Shown here: positions 40,529-51,044 of the stretch, one piece after another
How the letters are laid out: each line of letters begins with the position of its first letter
How positions within the stretch are numbered: the stretch's first letter is position 1
Assembly (NCBI GenBank): GCA_023458595.1
Contig: JAEWYT010000016.1
Coordinates: 1 to 64,000, forward strand
Source of the DNA: Pseudomonadota bacterium
GTDB taxonomy: Bacteria; Pseudomonadota; Alphaproteobacteria; Rhizobiales; Tepidamorphaceae
Direction of reading: 5' to 3'
Length of the DNA: 64,000 bases
Program-made: the position numbers and the translations under genes
The notes under the pieces: generated by a model
Told to the model about the DNA's origin: nothing
The model's database searches: none
What the model saw: only the letters and a program-made list of their open reading frames with translations

Positions 40529-40975
40529 TCAGCGCCTCAGTCTGATGTTCAGACCTTCGAGGTTGATCGAGAAATCGATGCCCATCTGGGCGCCAACCAG
40601 TTCGATCGTGACCCCCCTGGCGTTGGTCATCACGGCCGCCCTTCCGCCGGCCGCGACGGCAAGACCGGCCCCGGCTGCCGAGAAGACGCCTTCGATGTCC
40701 TCGGGCCTGGTGATGTTGCGCACCTTGCCTTCCAGCGTGGCCTTGGACAAAGCGATCTGCCATCCCGCGCTGACCCCGGTAACCCTCAGCGGGTAGGTCT
40801 TGCCGTCGAGCGTCAGAGTACCCCGGCCGCCCGACGCCCCGATGATGAAGGCCGCCCTCGTGATCTGCAGCCGAATGGTGCCGGTTGCCGCCTGCGCGTC
40901 CGCGACACCAGCCAGGATACCCGCAAAAAGGAACGCTATCGCGCTCGCCATGCAGAGCACACGCCGTCTCGTCAT
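40529..40975 (-). CDS. Exported hypothetical protein
   Basis: A 148-residue protein with a clear signal peptide (MTRRRVLCMASAIAFLFAGI to ADAQA). The mature part is mostly beta with the pattern GGRGTLTLDGKTYPLRVTG, EDIEGVFSAAGAGLAVAAGG and a C-terminal GVTIELVGAQMGIDF. This resembles small alphaproteobacterial envelope proteins of the DUF1134/EipA kind, but the match is from memory and weak. GAAGGAG lies six bases before the ATG. It has no operon partners. Confidence 0.75.
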   Translation of the reverse strand: MTRRRVLCMASAIAFLFAGILAGVADAQAATGTIRLQITRAAFIIGASGGRGTLTLDGKTYPLRVTGVSAGWQIALSKATLEGKVRNITRPEDIEGVFSAAGAGLAVAAGGRAAVMTNARGVTIELVGAQMGIDFSINLEGLNIRLRR

Positions 40976-41185
40976 ATTGTCTCCTTCGAATCGCGTTTCA
41001 GCCGCCTAATAAACATACATTCCCGCAAAACACGCACACACGCCAGTCGGGAATCGCGACTCCGATGTCGCCTGGGCGGGCGAAGGGCGTTATAGGGGCG
41101 GAAACGGAATCCGTGTTGACTAGGCGCGGTCTCACCCCCCGGAACCGGCCGGTGCACGGTGATCTGGAACGAAGAGGGAGTCGCA

Positions 41186-41467
41186 ATGCCGAGATATTCG
41201 CACAGGCTCTTGCTGTTGGCGGTTGCCGGATCGGTGGCGGTCGCCGGCCTTGCCGCCGCCCAGTCGGACGACGACGTGGAGGCCGCCGAGATCGTGGCGA
41301 CGCAGCTTCGCGCACAGGGCTACGATTGCGTCGATCCGCACAAGGCGGAGCGCGACACGGGCGATTCGACGCCCGGCGAGGAGGCGTGGATCGTCACCTG
41401 CGACAACGCCACCTACCGCGTGAAGCTCGTCCCCGACCAGGCCGCCAAGGTCGAGCAGATCGACTAG
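41186..41467 (+). CDS. Small exported hypothetical protein
   Basis: A 93-residue protein. The signal peptide MPRYSHRLLLLAVAGSVAVA ends near AAA, followed by an acidic mature part of about 65 residues with two Cys (YDCVDPHKAERD and IVTCDNATYRVKL) that may form a disulfide. GAGGGAG stands before the ATG at 41186, ruling out the longer frame from 41159. The mature part resembles PepSY-like or periplasmic stress-type small proteins only in size; family unknown. Confidence 0.72.
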   Translation: MPRYSHRLLLLAVAGSVAVAGLAAAQSDDDVEAAEIVATQLRAQGYDCVDPHKAERDTGDSTPGEEAWIVTCDNATYRVKLVPDQAAKVEQID

Positions 41468-41534
41468 TCCGTCCGCGCGCCTGCTCCATATAGGTGATGC
41501 GGCGCGGCGCGCGCCGCACGATCGGGAGGCCGCT

Positions 41535-42452
41535 ATGAGCTGGATGCCGGACAAGGATCCCGTCCTCGGCGATGCGCAATCCTGCGACGCGCTTGATCTC
41601 GTCATCGTCCCCCGGGTGCGCGACATCGGCGGCTTCAGCGTCCGCCGCGCGCTCCCCCACGGACGGCGGCAGATGGTCGGGCCGTTCATCTTCTTCGATC
41701 AGATGGGCCCGGCGCAGTTTCTCGCCGGACAGGGCATGGACGTTCGCCCGCATCCCCATATCGGGCTCGCCACCGTCACCTATCTCTTCGACGGCCGCGT
41801 CATGCACCGCGACAGCGAAGGCAACGCGCTGGAGATCACGCCGGGCGCCATGAACCTGATGACGGCCGGTCGCGGCATCGTCCATTCCGAGCGCACGCCC
41901 GGCGACGTGCGGGAAACGGGCGGCGCCATGTTCGGAATCCAGAGCTGGATCGCCCTGCCGGAGGCGGACGAGGACATCGATCCCTCGTTCCAGCATTTCG
42001 ACGATGCGAGCCTGCCCGTCGTCGAGGATGGCGGCGTCCGCGCCCGCGTGATCGCCGGCAAGGCCTTCGGCCGTGTCTCGCCCGTCGGCATGCGGTCCGA
42101 CTGGTTCTATGTCGAGGTGATCCTTGCCGACGGGGCGAACGCGCCACTCGATCCCGACTACGAGGAGCGCGCGATCTATGTGGTGAGCGGCGTGGTCGAG
42201 GTCGCCGGAGATCGTTTCGAGGGCCCGCGCCTGCTGATCTTCCGCCCCGGCGACCGCATCACGGTCACGGCCTTCGGCCCCGCCCGGCTGATGTTTCTCG
42301 GCGGCACGGCGATGGAAGGCCCCCGCTACATCTGGTGGAACTTCGTCTCCTCCCGCAAGGAGCGCATCGAGGAGGCCAAGGAGGACTGGAAGACGGGCCG
42401 CTTCGGGCAGGTGCCCGACGAGACCGAGTTCACCCCGCTTCCCGAACGGTAG
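41535..42452 (+). CDS. Pirin family protein (bicupin)
   Basis: A 305-residue metal-binding bicupin. The N-terminal cupin carries the pirin signature: VRPHPHIGLATVTYLFDG near residue 74 (His pair), then HRDSEGN and GRGIVHSER near 117 (His and Glu ligands). The C-terminal cupin follows to about 290. Bacterial pirins are quercetinase-like or redox-regulatory proteins; the actual role here is unknown. The gene appears to be on its own. Confidence 0.92.
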   Translation: MSWMPDKDPVLGDAQSCDALDLVIVPRVRDIGGFSVRRALPHGRRQMVGPFIFFDQMGPAQFLAGQGMDVRPHPHIGLATVTYLFDGRVMHRDSEGNALEITPGAMNLMTAGRGIVHSERTPGDVRETGGAMFGIQSWIALPEADEDIDPSFQHFDDASLPVVEDGGVRARVIAGKAFGRVSPVGMRSDWFYVEVILADGANAPLDPDYEERAIYVVSGVVEVAGDRFEGPRLLIFRPGDRITVTAFGPARLMFLGGTAMEGPRYIWWNFVSSRKERIEEAKEDWKTGRFGQVPDETEFTPLPER

Positions 42453-42508
42453 TCCGCCGCGCAAGCTGTGCTAAGAAAGGCGAAAGAACGCGAACGGGGA
42501 GGGCGGAA

Positions 42509-43030
42509 ATGCCGGTCGGACTGGTGTTGACCATCATCGCGAAGGATCGTCCGGGCCTCGTGCAGACGATATCCGAGACGGTGGCGGCGCATGGCGGCAA
42601 CTGGATCGAGTCCTCGATGGCGCGGCTCGGCGGCGAGTTTGCCGGCATCGTTCTCGTCGACGTTCCCGATGACGCGGTCGTCGGGCTCGAAGCAGCGCTC
42701 GCGACGCTCGGCGAGCAGGGAATCGCAGTCGCGGCACGCCGTTCCGATGGAACGGTCGCACCGAAGGGCCATGTCGCCTTCCTGGAGCTGACCGGCAGCG
42801 ATCATCCCGGCATCGTCCGCGACATCTCGGCGGCTCTCGCCCGTCACGGTGCGAGCATCGACGACCTGGAGACCAGCGTCTTCACCGGCTCCATGTCCGG
42901 CGAGGCGCTGTTCCAGGCGAAGGCGCGCATCGTCCTTCCCGAAGCGCTTTCGACGGACGCCCTGCGCGAGGCGCTCGAGGGCATAGCCCAGGACGTCATG
43001 GTCGAGATCGCGCTCAAGGATGCGGACTGA
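42509..43030 (+). CDS. Tandem ACT-domain protein (GcvR-like)
   Basis: A 173-residue protein made of two ACT domains: LVLTIIAKDRPGLVQTISETV at residues about 4-24 (quoted in part) and FLELTGSDHPGIVRDISAAL near residue 92. The glycine cleavage repressor GcvR has this layout; a general amino-acid-sensing role is also possible. GGGGAGGGCGGA precedes the ATG at 42509. No gcv genes are nearby. The downstream methyltransferase begins 16 bases after its stop, so the two are probably one transcript. Confidence 0.85.
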   Translation: MPVGLVLTIIAKDRPGLVQTISETVAAHGGNWIESSMARLGGEFAGIVLVDVPDDAVVGLEAALATLGEQGIAVAARRSDGTVAPKGHVAFLELTGSDHPGIVRDISAALARHGASIDDLETSVFTGSMSGEALFQAKARIVLPEALSTDALREALEGIAQDVMVEIALKDAD

Positions 43031-43046
43031 AAGGGAGGATGCCGCC

Positions 43047-43883
43047 ATGGGCGCGCCGGCGATCAGCCTGAAGACGTTCTACGACGAGCACCCGATCAAC
43101 GAAACGGAGATCTTGCAGAAGCTCGAGGCCGAAGGCGTCAGCCGCGCCGATGTCAAACCCGAAGACCTGTCGCGCTACGACCAGGACCACTACGGCGGGA
43201 TTCCCGCAACCGACAAGCTCGTCGCCGCGCTGGGCATCGAGCCCGGAATGCGGGTTCTCGACATCTGCTCGGGCATGGGCGGCACCAGCCGCTATCTCGC
43301 CTATCGCTACGGTGCCATCGTGCTCGGCGTCGACATCACCGAATCCCGTGTCGTCGGTGCCGCGCGGCTGACCGAACTCGCCGGCCTCGACGACAAGGTC
43401 ACGTTTCAGGTCGCCGACGCTTCGAAGCTTGATCTGGAGGAGGGGAGCTTCGACCGGGCGGTCAGCCAGGAAGCCTTCCTGCACGTATCCGACAAGGAGG
43501 GCGTCTTCAGGGGTTGCCACTGCGCGCTGAAACCCGGCGGCGGCTTCGGCTTCACCGACTGGATCGCCACGGAGGAATTGAGCGAGGAAGCCCGGCGCAT
43601 CTTCGCCGAGACCTTCGCCGCTCCGCGCCTGATCGGATTTGCAGACTACGGCCGGATGCTGGAGGAGGCCGGTTTCGTTGCCGTGCGGGCGGAAAACCTG
43701 TCGGCTGAATGGCGCGTGATTCTGACCGAACGGCTGGCCATGTTCCGTTCTCTCGAAAAGGAGACGGTCGCCCGATTCGGCCGCGAGCGCTTCGATAGCT
43801 ACATCCGCAACTACGAGTTCTTCGTCGACCGGATCGCCGCCGGCGCGCTGGGCGGCGGGCGGTTCGTGGCGTGGAAACCCTAG
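43047..43883 (+). CDS. Class I SAM-dependent methyltransferase (phosphoethanolamine/glycine N-methyltransferase-like)
   Basis: A 278-residue SAM methyltransferase. SAM motif I VLDICSGMGGTSRYLA is near residue 71, motif II-like VLGVDITES near 92, and DRAVSQEAFLHVSDK near 135. The sequence plan (early YDQDHYGG, KPGGGFGFTDWI, then a Tyr/Phe-rich C-terminus) is like small-molecule N-methyltransferases acting on amines such as phosphoethanolamine, glycine or dimethylglycine. GGGAGG is 8 bases before the ATG at 43047. The coupling to an ACT-domain (amino-acid-binding) protein fits an amine or amino acid substrate; that is inference. Confidence 0.82.
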   Translation: MGAPAISLKTFYDEHPINETEILQKLEAEGVSRADVKPEDLSRYDQDHYGGIPATDKLVAALGIEPGMRVLDICSGMGGTSRYLAYRYGAIVLGVDITESRVVGAARLTELAGLDDKVTFQVADASKLDLEEGSFDRAVSQEAFLHVSDKEGVFRGCHCALKPGGGFGFTDWIATEELSEEARRIFAETFAAPRLIGFADYGRMLEEAGFVAVRAENLSAEWRVILTERLAMFRSLEKETVARFGRERFDSYIRNYEFFVDRIAAGALGGGRFVAWKP

Positions 43884-44094
43884 AATCCGGCCGGTGAGTG
43901 TCGCCCGCCCTTCGAGACGGACGCTTTCGCGCCGTCCCCATGGCAAGGAGCGGCGCCAGCCACGTCTCGAGCCACCGGCGTGAGAACCGGGACGCCGGTC
44001 GGTCCGTCTCCGCGCGCGGGGCGGATCGGGCACTGGATTTCGGATTCGATGTGCCCTAGATGCCCGCGCCGACCCCCCGTGCCGCGACCCGCCG

Positions 44095-45021
44095 ATGCAA
44101 CCCATCGTTTCCATCTCCAACGTGTCGAAGACCTACGCGTCCGGTTTCCGGGCACTTGGAGGCATCGACCTCGACATCGTGCCGGGCGAGATCTTCGCGC
44201 TGCTGGGTCCCAACGGCGCCGGCAAGACGACGCTGATCTCGATCGTCTGTGGTCTCGTCAACGCCAGCGGCGGCACGGTGACCGCCGGCGGCCACGACAT
44301 CGTCCGCGACTATCGCGCCGCGCGCGCCCTGATCGGTCTGGTGCCGCAGGAACTCACCACGGACGCCTTCGAGACGGTCTGGGCGACGGTGAACCTGAGC
44401 CGCGGCCTGTTCGGCAAGCGCCGCGACCACGCCCGCGTCGAGACGGTGCTGCGACAGCTTTCCCTGTGGGACAAGAAGGACGACAAGATCGTCACCCTGT
44501 CGGGCGGCATGAAGCGGCGCCTGATGATCGCCAAGGCGCTGGCGCACGCGCCGCGCATCCTGTTCCTCGACGAGCCGACGGCCGGCGTCGACGTGGAGTT
44601 GCGCCGCGACATGTGGGAACTGGTGCGCGGGCTGCGCGCCGACGGCGTCACCGTCATCCTCACCACCCACTACATCGAGGAAGCCGAGGAGATGGCGGAC
44701 CGCATCGGCGTCATCAACAAGGGCGAGCTGATCCTCGTCGAGGACAAGGCCGAGCTGATCCGCAAGCTCGGCCGCAAGGCGCTGGTGCTGCATCTCCACG
44801 AGCCGCTGACCGCGGTGCCCGAGAGCCTCGGCAAATACGGACTGGAGCTTTCGGCGGACGGCGGCGAGCTGACCTATACCTACGACACGCAGGGCGAGCG
44901 GACAGGGATCACGGCGCTTCTCACCGATCTCGCCGCCGCCGGCATCCGCTTCCGCGACCTGCAGACCGAGCAGAGCTCGCTCGAGGAGATCTTCGTCAAC
45001 CTGGTGAGTGAGCGGAAATGA
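44095..45021 (+). CDS. ABC transporter ATP-binding protein (YadG-like)
   Basis: A 308-residue ATPase of an export-type ABC-2 system. Walker A is GPNGAGKTT near residue 39, the signature is LSGGMKRRLMIAKAL near 139 and Walker B is ILFLDEPTAGVD near 160. It pairs with the permease whose ATG overlaps its stop (ATGA). The pair resembles E. coli YadGH and similar exporters of unknown substrate. The preceding 210 bases hold no recognisable promoter. Confidence 0.93.
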   Translation: MQPIVSISNVSKTYASGFRALGGIDLDIVPGEIFALLGPNGAGKTTLISIVCGLVNASGGTVTAGGHDIVRDYRAARALIGLVPQELTTDAFETVWATVNLSRGLFGKRRDHARVETVLRQLSLWDKKDDKIVTLSGGMKRRLMIAKALAHAPRILFLDEPTAGVDVELRRDMWELVRGLRADGVTVILTTHYIEEAEEMADRIGVINKGELILVEDKAELIRKLGRKALVLHLHEPLTAVPESLGKYGLELSADGGELTYTYDTQGERTGITALLTDLAAAGIRFRDLQTEQSSLEEIFVNLVSERK

Positions 45022-45779
45022 ACCTGCTGGCCGTCCGCGCGATCTATCTCTACGAGATGCACCGCACCTGGCGCACGCTGTTCCAGAGCATCGTCTCGCC
45101 GGTCATCTCGACGTCGCTCTACTTCGTCGTCTTCGGCGCGGCCATCGGCTCGCGGATCAGCGAGATCGACGGCATCAGCTACGGCGCCTTCATCGTGCCG
45201 GGGCTCATCATGCTGTCGCTGCTGACCCAGTCGATCTCCAACGCCTCCTTCGGCATCTATTTCCCGAAGTTCATCGGCACGATCTACGAAGTGATGTCGG
45301 CGCCGGTGTCCTATCTCGAGATCGTCGTCGCCTATGTCGGCGCGGCGGCGACGAAATCGCTGATCCTCGGCCTGATCATCCTGGCGACGTCCACCCTGTT
45401 CGTTCCGATAAGGATCGAGCATCCCGTCTGGATGCTCGTCTTCATGGTATTGACGGCGTTCACCTTTTCGCTGTTCGGCTTCATCATCGGCATCTGGGCC
45501 GGCAGCTTCGAGCAGCTCCAGATCGTGCCGCTCCTGATCATCACGCCGCTGACGTTCCTCGGCGGCAGCTTCTACTCGATCAACATGCTGCCGCCGTTCT
45601 GGCAGACGGTGTCGCTCGCCAATCCGGTCGTCTACCTCGTCTCGGGCTTCCGCTGGAGTTTCTTCGAGCATTCGGACGTGGCCGTCGGGGTGAGCCTCGT
45701 CATGACGCTCGCGTTCCTGGGCGTCTGCCTCGCCATTGTCGGCTGGATGTTCAGGACGGGCTACCGGCTGAAGGCGTGA
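45018..45779 (+). CDS. ABC-2 type transporter permease (YadH-like)
   Basis: A 253-residue membrane protein with six hydrophobic segments, the normal size for ABC-2 permeases. The family stretch PLTFLGGSFYSINMLPPFWQ lies near residue 175. It is translationally coupled to the ATPase gene by a 4-base overlap and forms the membrane channel of the exporter as a dimer. Substrate unknown. Confidence 0.93.
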   Translation: MNLLAVRAIYLYEMHRTWRTLFQSIVSPVISTSLYFVVFGAAIGSRISEIDGISYGAFIVPGLIMLSLLTQSISNASFGIYFPKFIGTIYEVMSAPVSYLEIVVAYVGAAATKSLILGLIILATSTLFVPIRIEHPVWMLVFMVLTAFTFSLFGFIIGIWAGSFEQLQIVPLLIITPLTFLGGSFYSINMLPPFWQTVSLANPVVYLVSGFRWSFFEHSDVAVGVSLVMTLAFLGVCLAIVGWMFRTGYRLKA

Positions 45780-45886
45780 GCGGGCAGATCGTGTCGGCCG
45801 GCATCTGGCCGCCATCGGCAGCCAGCGGCTATAAGGCAGGGGGCGTCGCGCGATCCCGCTGACGGGTTTCCAGGAGCTGATGTGCC

Positions 45887-46531
45887 ATGTACCAGCCACC
45901 GCTGTTTCGCGAGGACCGTCTGGAGGTTCAGCACGACCTCATCCGCGCGTATCCGCTGGGCCTTCTTGTCACCGCCGGTCCGGACGGGCTGATGGCGAAC
46001 CCCATTCCGTTCCTCGTCGACCCGAAGGCGTCCGAAAAGGGCACGCTGCTGGCCCACCTCGCCCGTGCCAACCCGCAATGGCGCGAGCTTGCCGCCGTCG
46101 AGGAATGCCTGGTGGTCTTCCAGGGCCCGCAGGACTACGTCACGCCGTCCTGGTACGCGACCAAGCGCGAGACCGGCAAGGTCGTGCCGACCTGGAACTA
46201 CGCCACGGTGCATGCCTGGGGACGGCCGACGGTGATCGAGGACGCCGAATGGCTTCGCCGCCAGATCGACGAATTGACGGACTCCCGCGAGCATGGCCGC
46301 CCGCAGCCCTGGAAGGTTGACGATGCGCCCCCCGATTTCGTCGATGCGCAGGTGCGCGGTATCGTCGGCGTCGAAATCCCGATCGCCCGCATGGAGGGCA
46401 AGTGGAAGGTCAGCCAGAACCGCCCGGAAGCCGACCGCGTGGGCGTGATCGAGGGCTTTCGCGCCGCAGGCCTGCGCGGCGAAGCGATGGCGGCGGCGGT
46501 CGAGGAACGCGGTGGGGCGCGAAAGGGCTGA
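45887..46531 (+). CDS. PaiB-like FMN-binding protein
   Basis: A 214-residue protein of the FMN-binding negative transcriptional regulator (PaiB) family, a split-barrel flavin-binding fold. The start MYQPPLFRE and the segments PLGLLVTAGPDGLMANPIPF (near residue 23), DYVTPSWYATK and PTWNYATVHAWG are diagnostic. The name comes from a Bacillus protein influencing protease genes; DNA binding has not been established for most members, and a flavin- or heme-utilisation role is possible. CAGGAG lies before the ATG. Confidence 0.9.
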   Translation: MYQPPLFREDRLEVQHDLIRAYPLGLLVTAGPDGLMANPIPFLVDPKASEKGTLLAHLARANPQWRELAAVEECLVVFQGPQDYVTPSWYATKRETGKVVPTWNYATVHAWGRPTVIEDAEWLRRQIDELTDSREHGRPQPWKVDDAPPDFVDAQVRGIVGVEIPIARMEGKWKVSQNRPEADRVGVIEGFRAAGLRGEAMAAAVEERGGARKG

Positions 46532-46660
46532 CCGTACCCGCTTCCCACCCCGCAATTCCCGTGCTAACTACCCCCGCCAATCTTTTCCCTTAGACCGCGA
46601 GTCGCCGATTGGGGCTCTTTCAGCCCGTCCGCTGCGCATTCGCTTACCCGGGAGTTGGCG

Positions 46661-48169
<1,509 letters not shown>

Positions 48170-48184
48170 AGGAAACCGGAACCG

Positions 48185-49006
48185 TCAGGCCGTCGCGGAG
48201 ACGATGGCGGCCGGTATCGGAATGCGCCAGGGGCCGGCCTCGCCGAATTCCGATATGATGGTCTCGATCACCGCGGTCCGGATGGCCGATTTGTTCGTAT
48301 CGGGTTGCGCGCGCAACAGCAGCGCGCCGCGCACGGTTCCGTTCAGGAAATAGTCGAACGGGGTGGCCGGATCGTCCACCATCCATGCGCAGTCCACCGT
48401 ATCCAGAACCGGCGCCTTGAATCCGGCGTTCTCCAGCGCGGGAAAGGCAACGGAAGGGTCGGCATAAGCGTGAATGGGCGGCCCAGCCGGCAGGACGACC
48501 GTTGGGTCGCCGTGCTTCCCGATCGAGCCGAACACGATACGAAACGCCGGAGACACCTCGGGGCCATGCCACGCGGAATAGGCGAAGCGGCCGCCCGGAC
48601 GCAGAACCCGTCTCGCCTCCGAAATCGCGCGCTCGGAATCGGGAATGTGCAGGATCCCGAATCCCATGGTGACCGCGTCGAAGCTGCCGTCCTCGAAGGG
48701 CAGGGCCGTCGCGTCGCCTTCCATGAATTCGACGCCGGAAATGTTCGACCGCGCCAGATCCAGCATGGCCGGCGAAAAATCCAGGCCCGTCACCTCGGCG
48801 CCCGCGCTCTCGAGGCCGCTGGAAACGATGCCCTGTCCGCAGCAGACATCAAGCGCCTTTGCGTACGGGCCGGCCCGTACGGCCGCGACCAGGCCGGGGA
48901 CACATTGCTGCGCCGCGGTCGCGAATCCACTCGCGTAGGCACTGGCGACCTCGGGCGTTCCCCAGCCCGCATACTCTGCCCGGCCGAATTCTGCGAAGTC
49001 GGTCAT
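48185..49006 (-). CDS. Class I SAM-dependent methyltransferase
   Basis: A 273-residue SAM methyltransferase of the UbiE/COQ5-like Methyltransf_11 type. Motif I ALDVCCGQGIVSSGL is near residue 51, VTGLDFSPAMLDLA near 72, GDATALPFEDGSFDAVTMG near 96 and RVLRPGGRFAYSAW near 130. Substrate unknown. The ATG at 49006 has AAGGGG eight bases upstream; the next in-frame ATG (49030) is less suitable. It converges on guaB with 15 bases between stops, so it looks inserted into the gua neighbourhood. A small palindrome and a TATAGT lie in its promoter region. Confidence 0.85.
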   Translation of the reverse strand: MTDFAEFGRAEYAGWGTPEVASAYASGFATAAQQCVPGLVAAVRAGPYAKALDVCCGQGIVSSGLESAGAEVTGLDFSPAMLDLARSNISGVEFMEGDATALPFEDGSFDAVTMGFGILHIPDSERAISEARRVLRPGGRFAYSAWHGPEVSPAFRIVFGSIGKHGDPTVVLPAGPPIHAYADPSVAFPALENAGFKAPVLDTVDCAWMVDDPATPFDYFLNGTVRGALLLRAQPDTNKSAIRTAVIETIISEFGEAGPWRIPIPAAIVSATA

Positions 49007-49032
49007 CCGCAAAGCCCCTTGCAAGCGCATTT

Positions 49033-49043
49033 CTGAAATTCAG
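49033..49043. promoter_or_regulatory. Palindrome CTGAA-A-TTCAG in the divergent promoter gap
   Basis: An 11-base perfect palindrome between the methyltransferase and hydroxyacid dehydrogenase genes. On the minus strand a TATAGT box (around 49057-49062) lies just upstream. A small operator is possible, but with such a short element chance cannot be excluded. Confidence 0.25.
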
Positions 49044-49167
49044 TGCATTTGAAACTATAGCAGGCGGCCTTTCGCGGCGTGACAGCTATGGGTAGAAATA
49101 CGCGGCCCGACATCCCCCTCGCCGGTCCGAACCGCCTATAGTGCGCGCGAATGACCGGGGAGAACCG

Positions 49168-50136
49168 ATGATTCCGCCGAAATCCGACCTGACGATCTGC
49201 TTCGCGCACGTTGCCTACGCGCTGAACGAGCGATTCGAGGCGCGGCGGACGGGTATCCGCAGCTTCCAGGTCTGGAACCGCGACGATCTCGAGGCGCGCA
49301 TCGGCGAGGCCGACGTTCTGGTGTGTTCAAGCCTCTGGCGGGACCGGTTCCTTGCCGGGGCCCCTAAGCTCCGGTTCATCCAGGCGGTCTCGGCCGGCGT
49401 CGATTTCTTCGGCGCCGACGAGCTTGCACGACACGGCGTCCGGCTGGCCAGCGCGCGCGGCGCCAACGCCCGGGCGGTGTCGGACCACGCGATAGGCCTG
49501 ATCCTGGCGCTGACCCGCCGACTGACGGAGGCGCGCGACAACCAAGCGAAGCGCTTCTGGCGCGGGATGGCCCTCGACCGCGGCCTTCGCGAGGACGAGC
49601 TAAGCGACAAGACGCTGCTGGTCGTCGGCCTCGGTGCGATCGGCGACCGGATCGCCAGGCTCGCCAGGGCGTTCGAGATGACCGTCATCGGCGTCCGCCG
49701 CGATCCGGCCGGCGGCAGGGGCCATGCGGATGCTGTCCACGGCCTCGACGCCCTCGACACGCTGCTGCCTCGGGCCGATTTCGTCGTGCTCGCCTGTCCG
49801 CTGACGAAAGAGACGGCGAAGCTGATGAATGCCCGCACGCTCGGGCTGATGAAGCCCACGGCGTATCTCGTCAATGTCGCCCGCGGCGGCTGCGTCGACG
49901 AGGCCGCGCTCTCCGCCGCGCTGACCGAAGGCGGCATCGCCGGTGCGGCGCTCGACGTCGCCGCCGAGGAGCCGCTGCCGCCGGATGCGCCGCTCTGGAA
50001 CCTGCCGAACCTCTTCGTCACGCCGCACACCGCCGGCGAGACCCGCCGCTACGAGGACAACGTGCTCGATATCCTTCAGGAAAACCTCGACCGCCTCTGG
50101 CGCGGCGAGGAAACGCTGCGCAATCAGGTCGTCTGA
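49168..50136 (+). CDS. D-2-hydroxyacid dehydrogenase
   Basis: A 322-residue NAD(P)-dependent enzyme interconverting 2-oxo acids and D-2-hydroxy acids. Cofactor motif VVGLGAIGDRIARLA is near residue 152, with the catalytic Arg in VNVARGGCVDE near 241, Glu in AAEEPLPP near 270 and His in TPHTAGE near 288. The ATG at 49168 has GGGGAG upstream. Members with this pattern include glyoxylate/hydroxypyruvate reductases; substrate preference is not readable. It converges on the alpha/beta hydrolase gene. Confidence 0.92.
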   Translation: MIPPKSDLTICFAHVAYALNERFEARRTGIRSFQVWNRDDLEARIGEADVLVCSSLWRDRFLAGAPKLRFIQAVSAGVDFFGADELARHGVRLASARGANARAVSDHAIGLILALTRRLTEARDNQAKRFWRGMALDRGLREDELSDKTLLVVGLGAIGDRIARLARAFEMTVIGVRRDPAGGRGHADAVHGLDALDTLLPRADFVVLACPLTKETAKLMNARTLGLMKPTAYLVNVARGGCVDEAALSAALTEGGIAGAALDVAAEEPLPPDAPLWNLPNLFVTPHTAGETRRYEDNVLDILQENLDRLWRGEETLRNQVV

Positions 50137-50148
50137 CGGCCGGCCGCC

Positions 50149-51027
50149 CTACTTGAGCTTCATCAGTTCGCCCGCCGTCTTCGGGTCGCGCGCCGGCCAG
50201 CGGTCGTGCTCGACCTGAGCGAGGAAATCGGCGACCAACGCGTTGAACAGCGCTGGCTCCTCGAGGTTCACCGCGTGCCCGGTCTTCGGCAGGATCGCCA
50301 GGCCCGCGGTCGCCATGACGCTCTTCAGGAACAGGCTCGTCTTCACGCAATGGGCGTCCTCGTCGCCGACAACGAACAGCGTCGGCACGGGGAGCGCGGA
50401 AAACTGCGGCTCGAAGTCGTAGAGCGAGGGCCGCGTGCCCTGATAGCCACGCATGGTGTTGGCCGACCCCCTGGCCGAATGCTCGGCGAGCTGGCGCTGG
50501 AACTCGGCGAAGCCGCGCGGGTCCTTCTCGAAAAGCGTCTGGCGCGTCGCCGCCCTGCCGTAGATCTCCGCGAAGGCCTCCATGCCCTTCGCCTCGATCA
50601 GGTCGGCGGTTGCGATCGCCTCCTGCTTGAAGCGGGCGTGGTAATCCGGGTCGGAGCCCGCCCCGGCGCCGGCGGCGACCAGCGACAGCGCGCGGTCGGG
50701 ACAGGCGAGGCCGAAATGCAGGGTCGCGAAGCCGCCCATCGACAGGCCGACGATGTGGGCCTTGTCGATGGAAAGCCCGTCCATCACGTCGGCGATGTCG
50801 GCGGCGACGCGCTCCTGGTTGTACATCGCCGGGTCCTCCGGCACGTCGGAGGGCAGGTAGCCGCGCGCCGAATAGGTGATGCAGCGGTAGCGCCGCGCGA
50901 AATAGCGCACCTGCGGCTCCCAGCTCCTGAGGTCGCCGCCGAATTCGTGCACGAAGACGATCGGATCGCCCGCGCCGGTGTCCTCGACATGGAGGCCGAC
51001 GCCGTCGGCGGTGGTGATTCGTGGCAT
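50149..51027 (-). CDS. Alpha/beta fold hydrolase
   Basis: A 292-residue Ser hydrolase. The nucleophile elbow GLSMGG lies near residue 94 (Ser), an oxyanion-region VHEFGGDLRSW near 26, a late acidic GDEDAHC near 231 and the catalytic His in KTGHAVNLEEP near 257. It resembles 3-oxoadipate enol-lactonases and related small-molecule hydrolases. It follows an SDR gene by 17 bases on the same strand, so the two probably act in one short pathway. Substrate unknown. Confidence 0.88.
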   Translation of the reverse strand: MPRITTADGVGLHVEDTGAGDPIVFVHEFGGDLRSWEPQVRYFARRYRCITYSARGYLPSDVPEDPAMYNQERVAADIADVMDGLSIDKAHIVGLSMGGFATLHFGLACPDRALSLVAAGAGAGSDPDYHARFKQEAIATADLIEAKGMEAFAEIYGRAATRQTLFEKDPRGFAEFQRQLAEHSARGSANTMRGYQGTRPSLYDFEPQFSALPVPTLFVVGDEDAHCVKTSLFLKSVMATAGLAILPKTGHAVNLEEPALFNALVADFLAQVEHDRWPARDPKTAGELMKLK

Positions 51028-51044
51028 GGGCGGTCTCCCGGGGT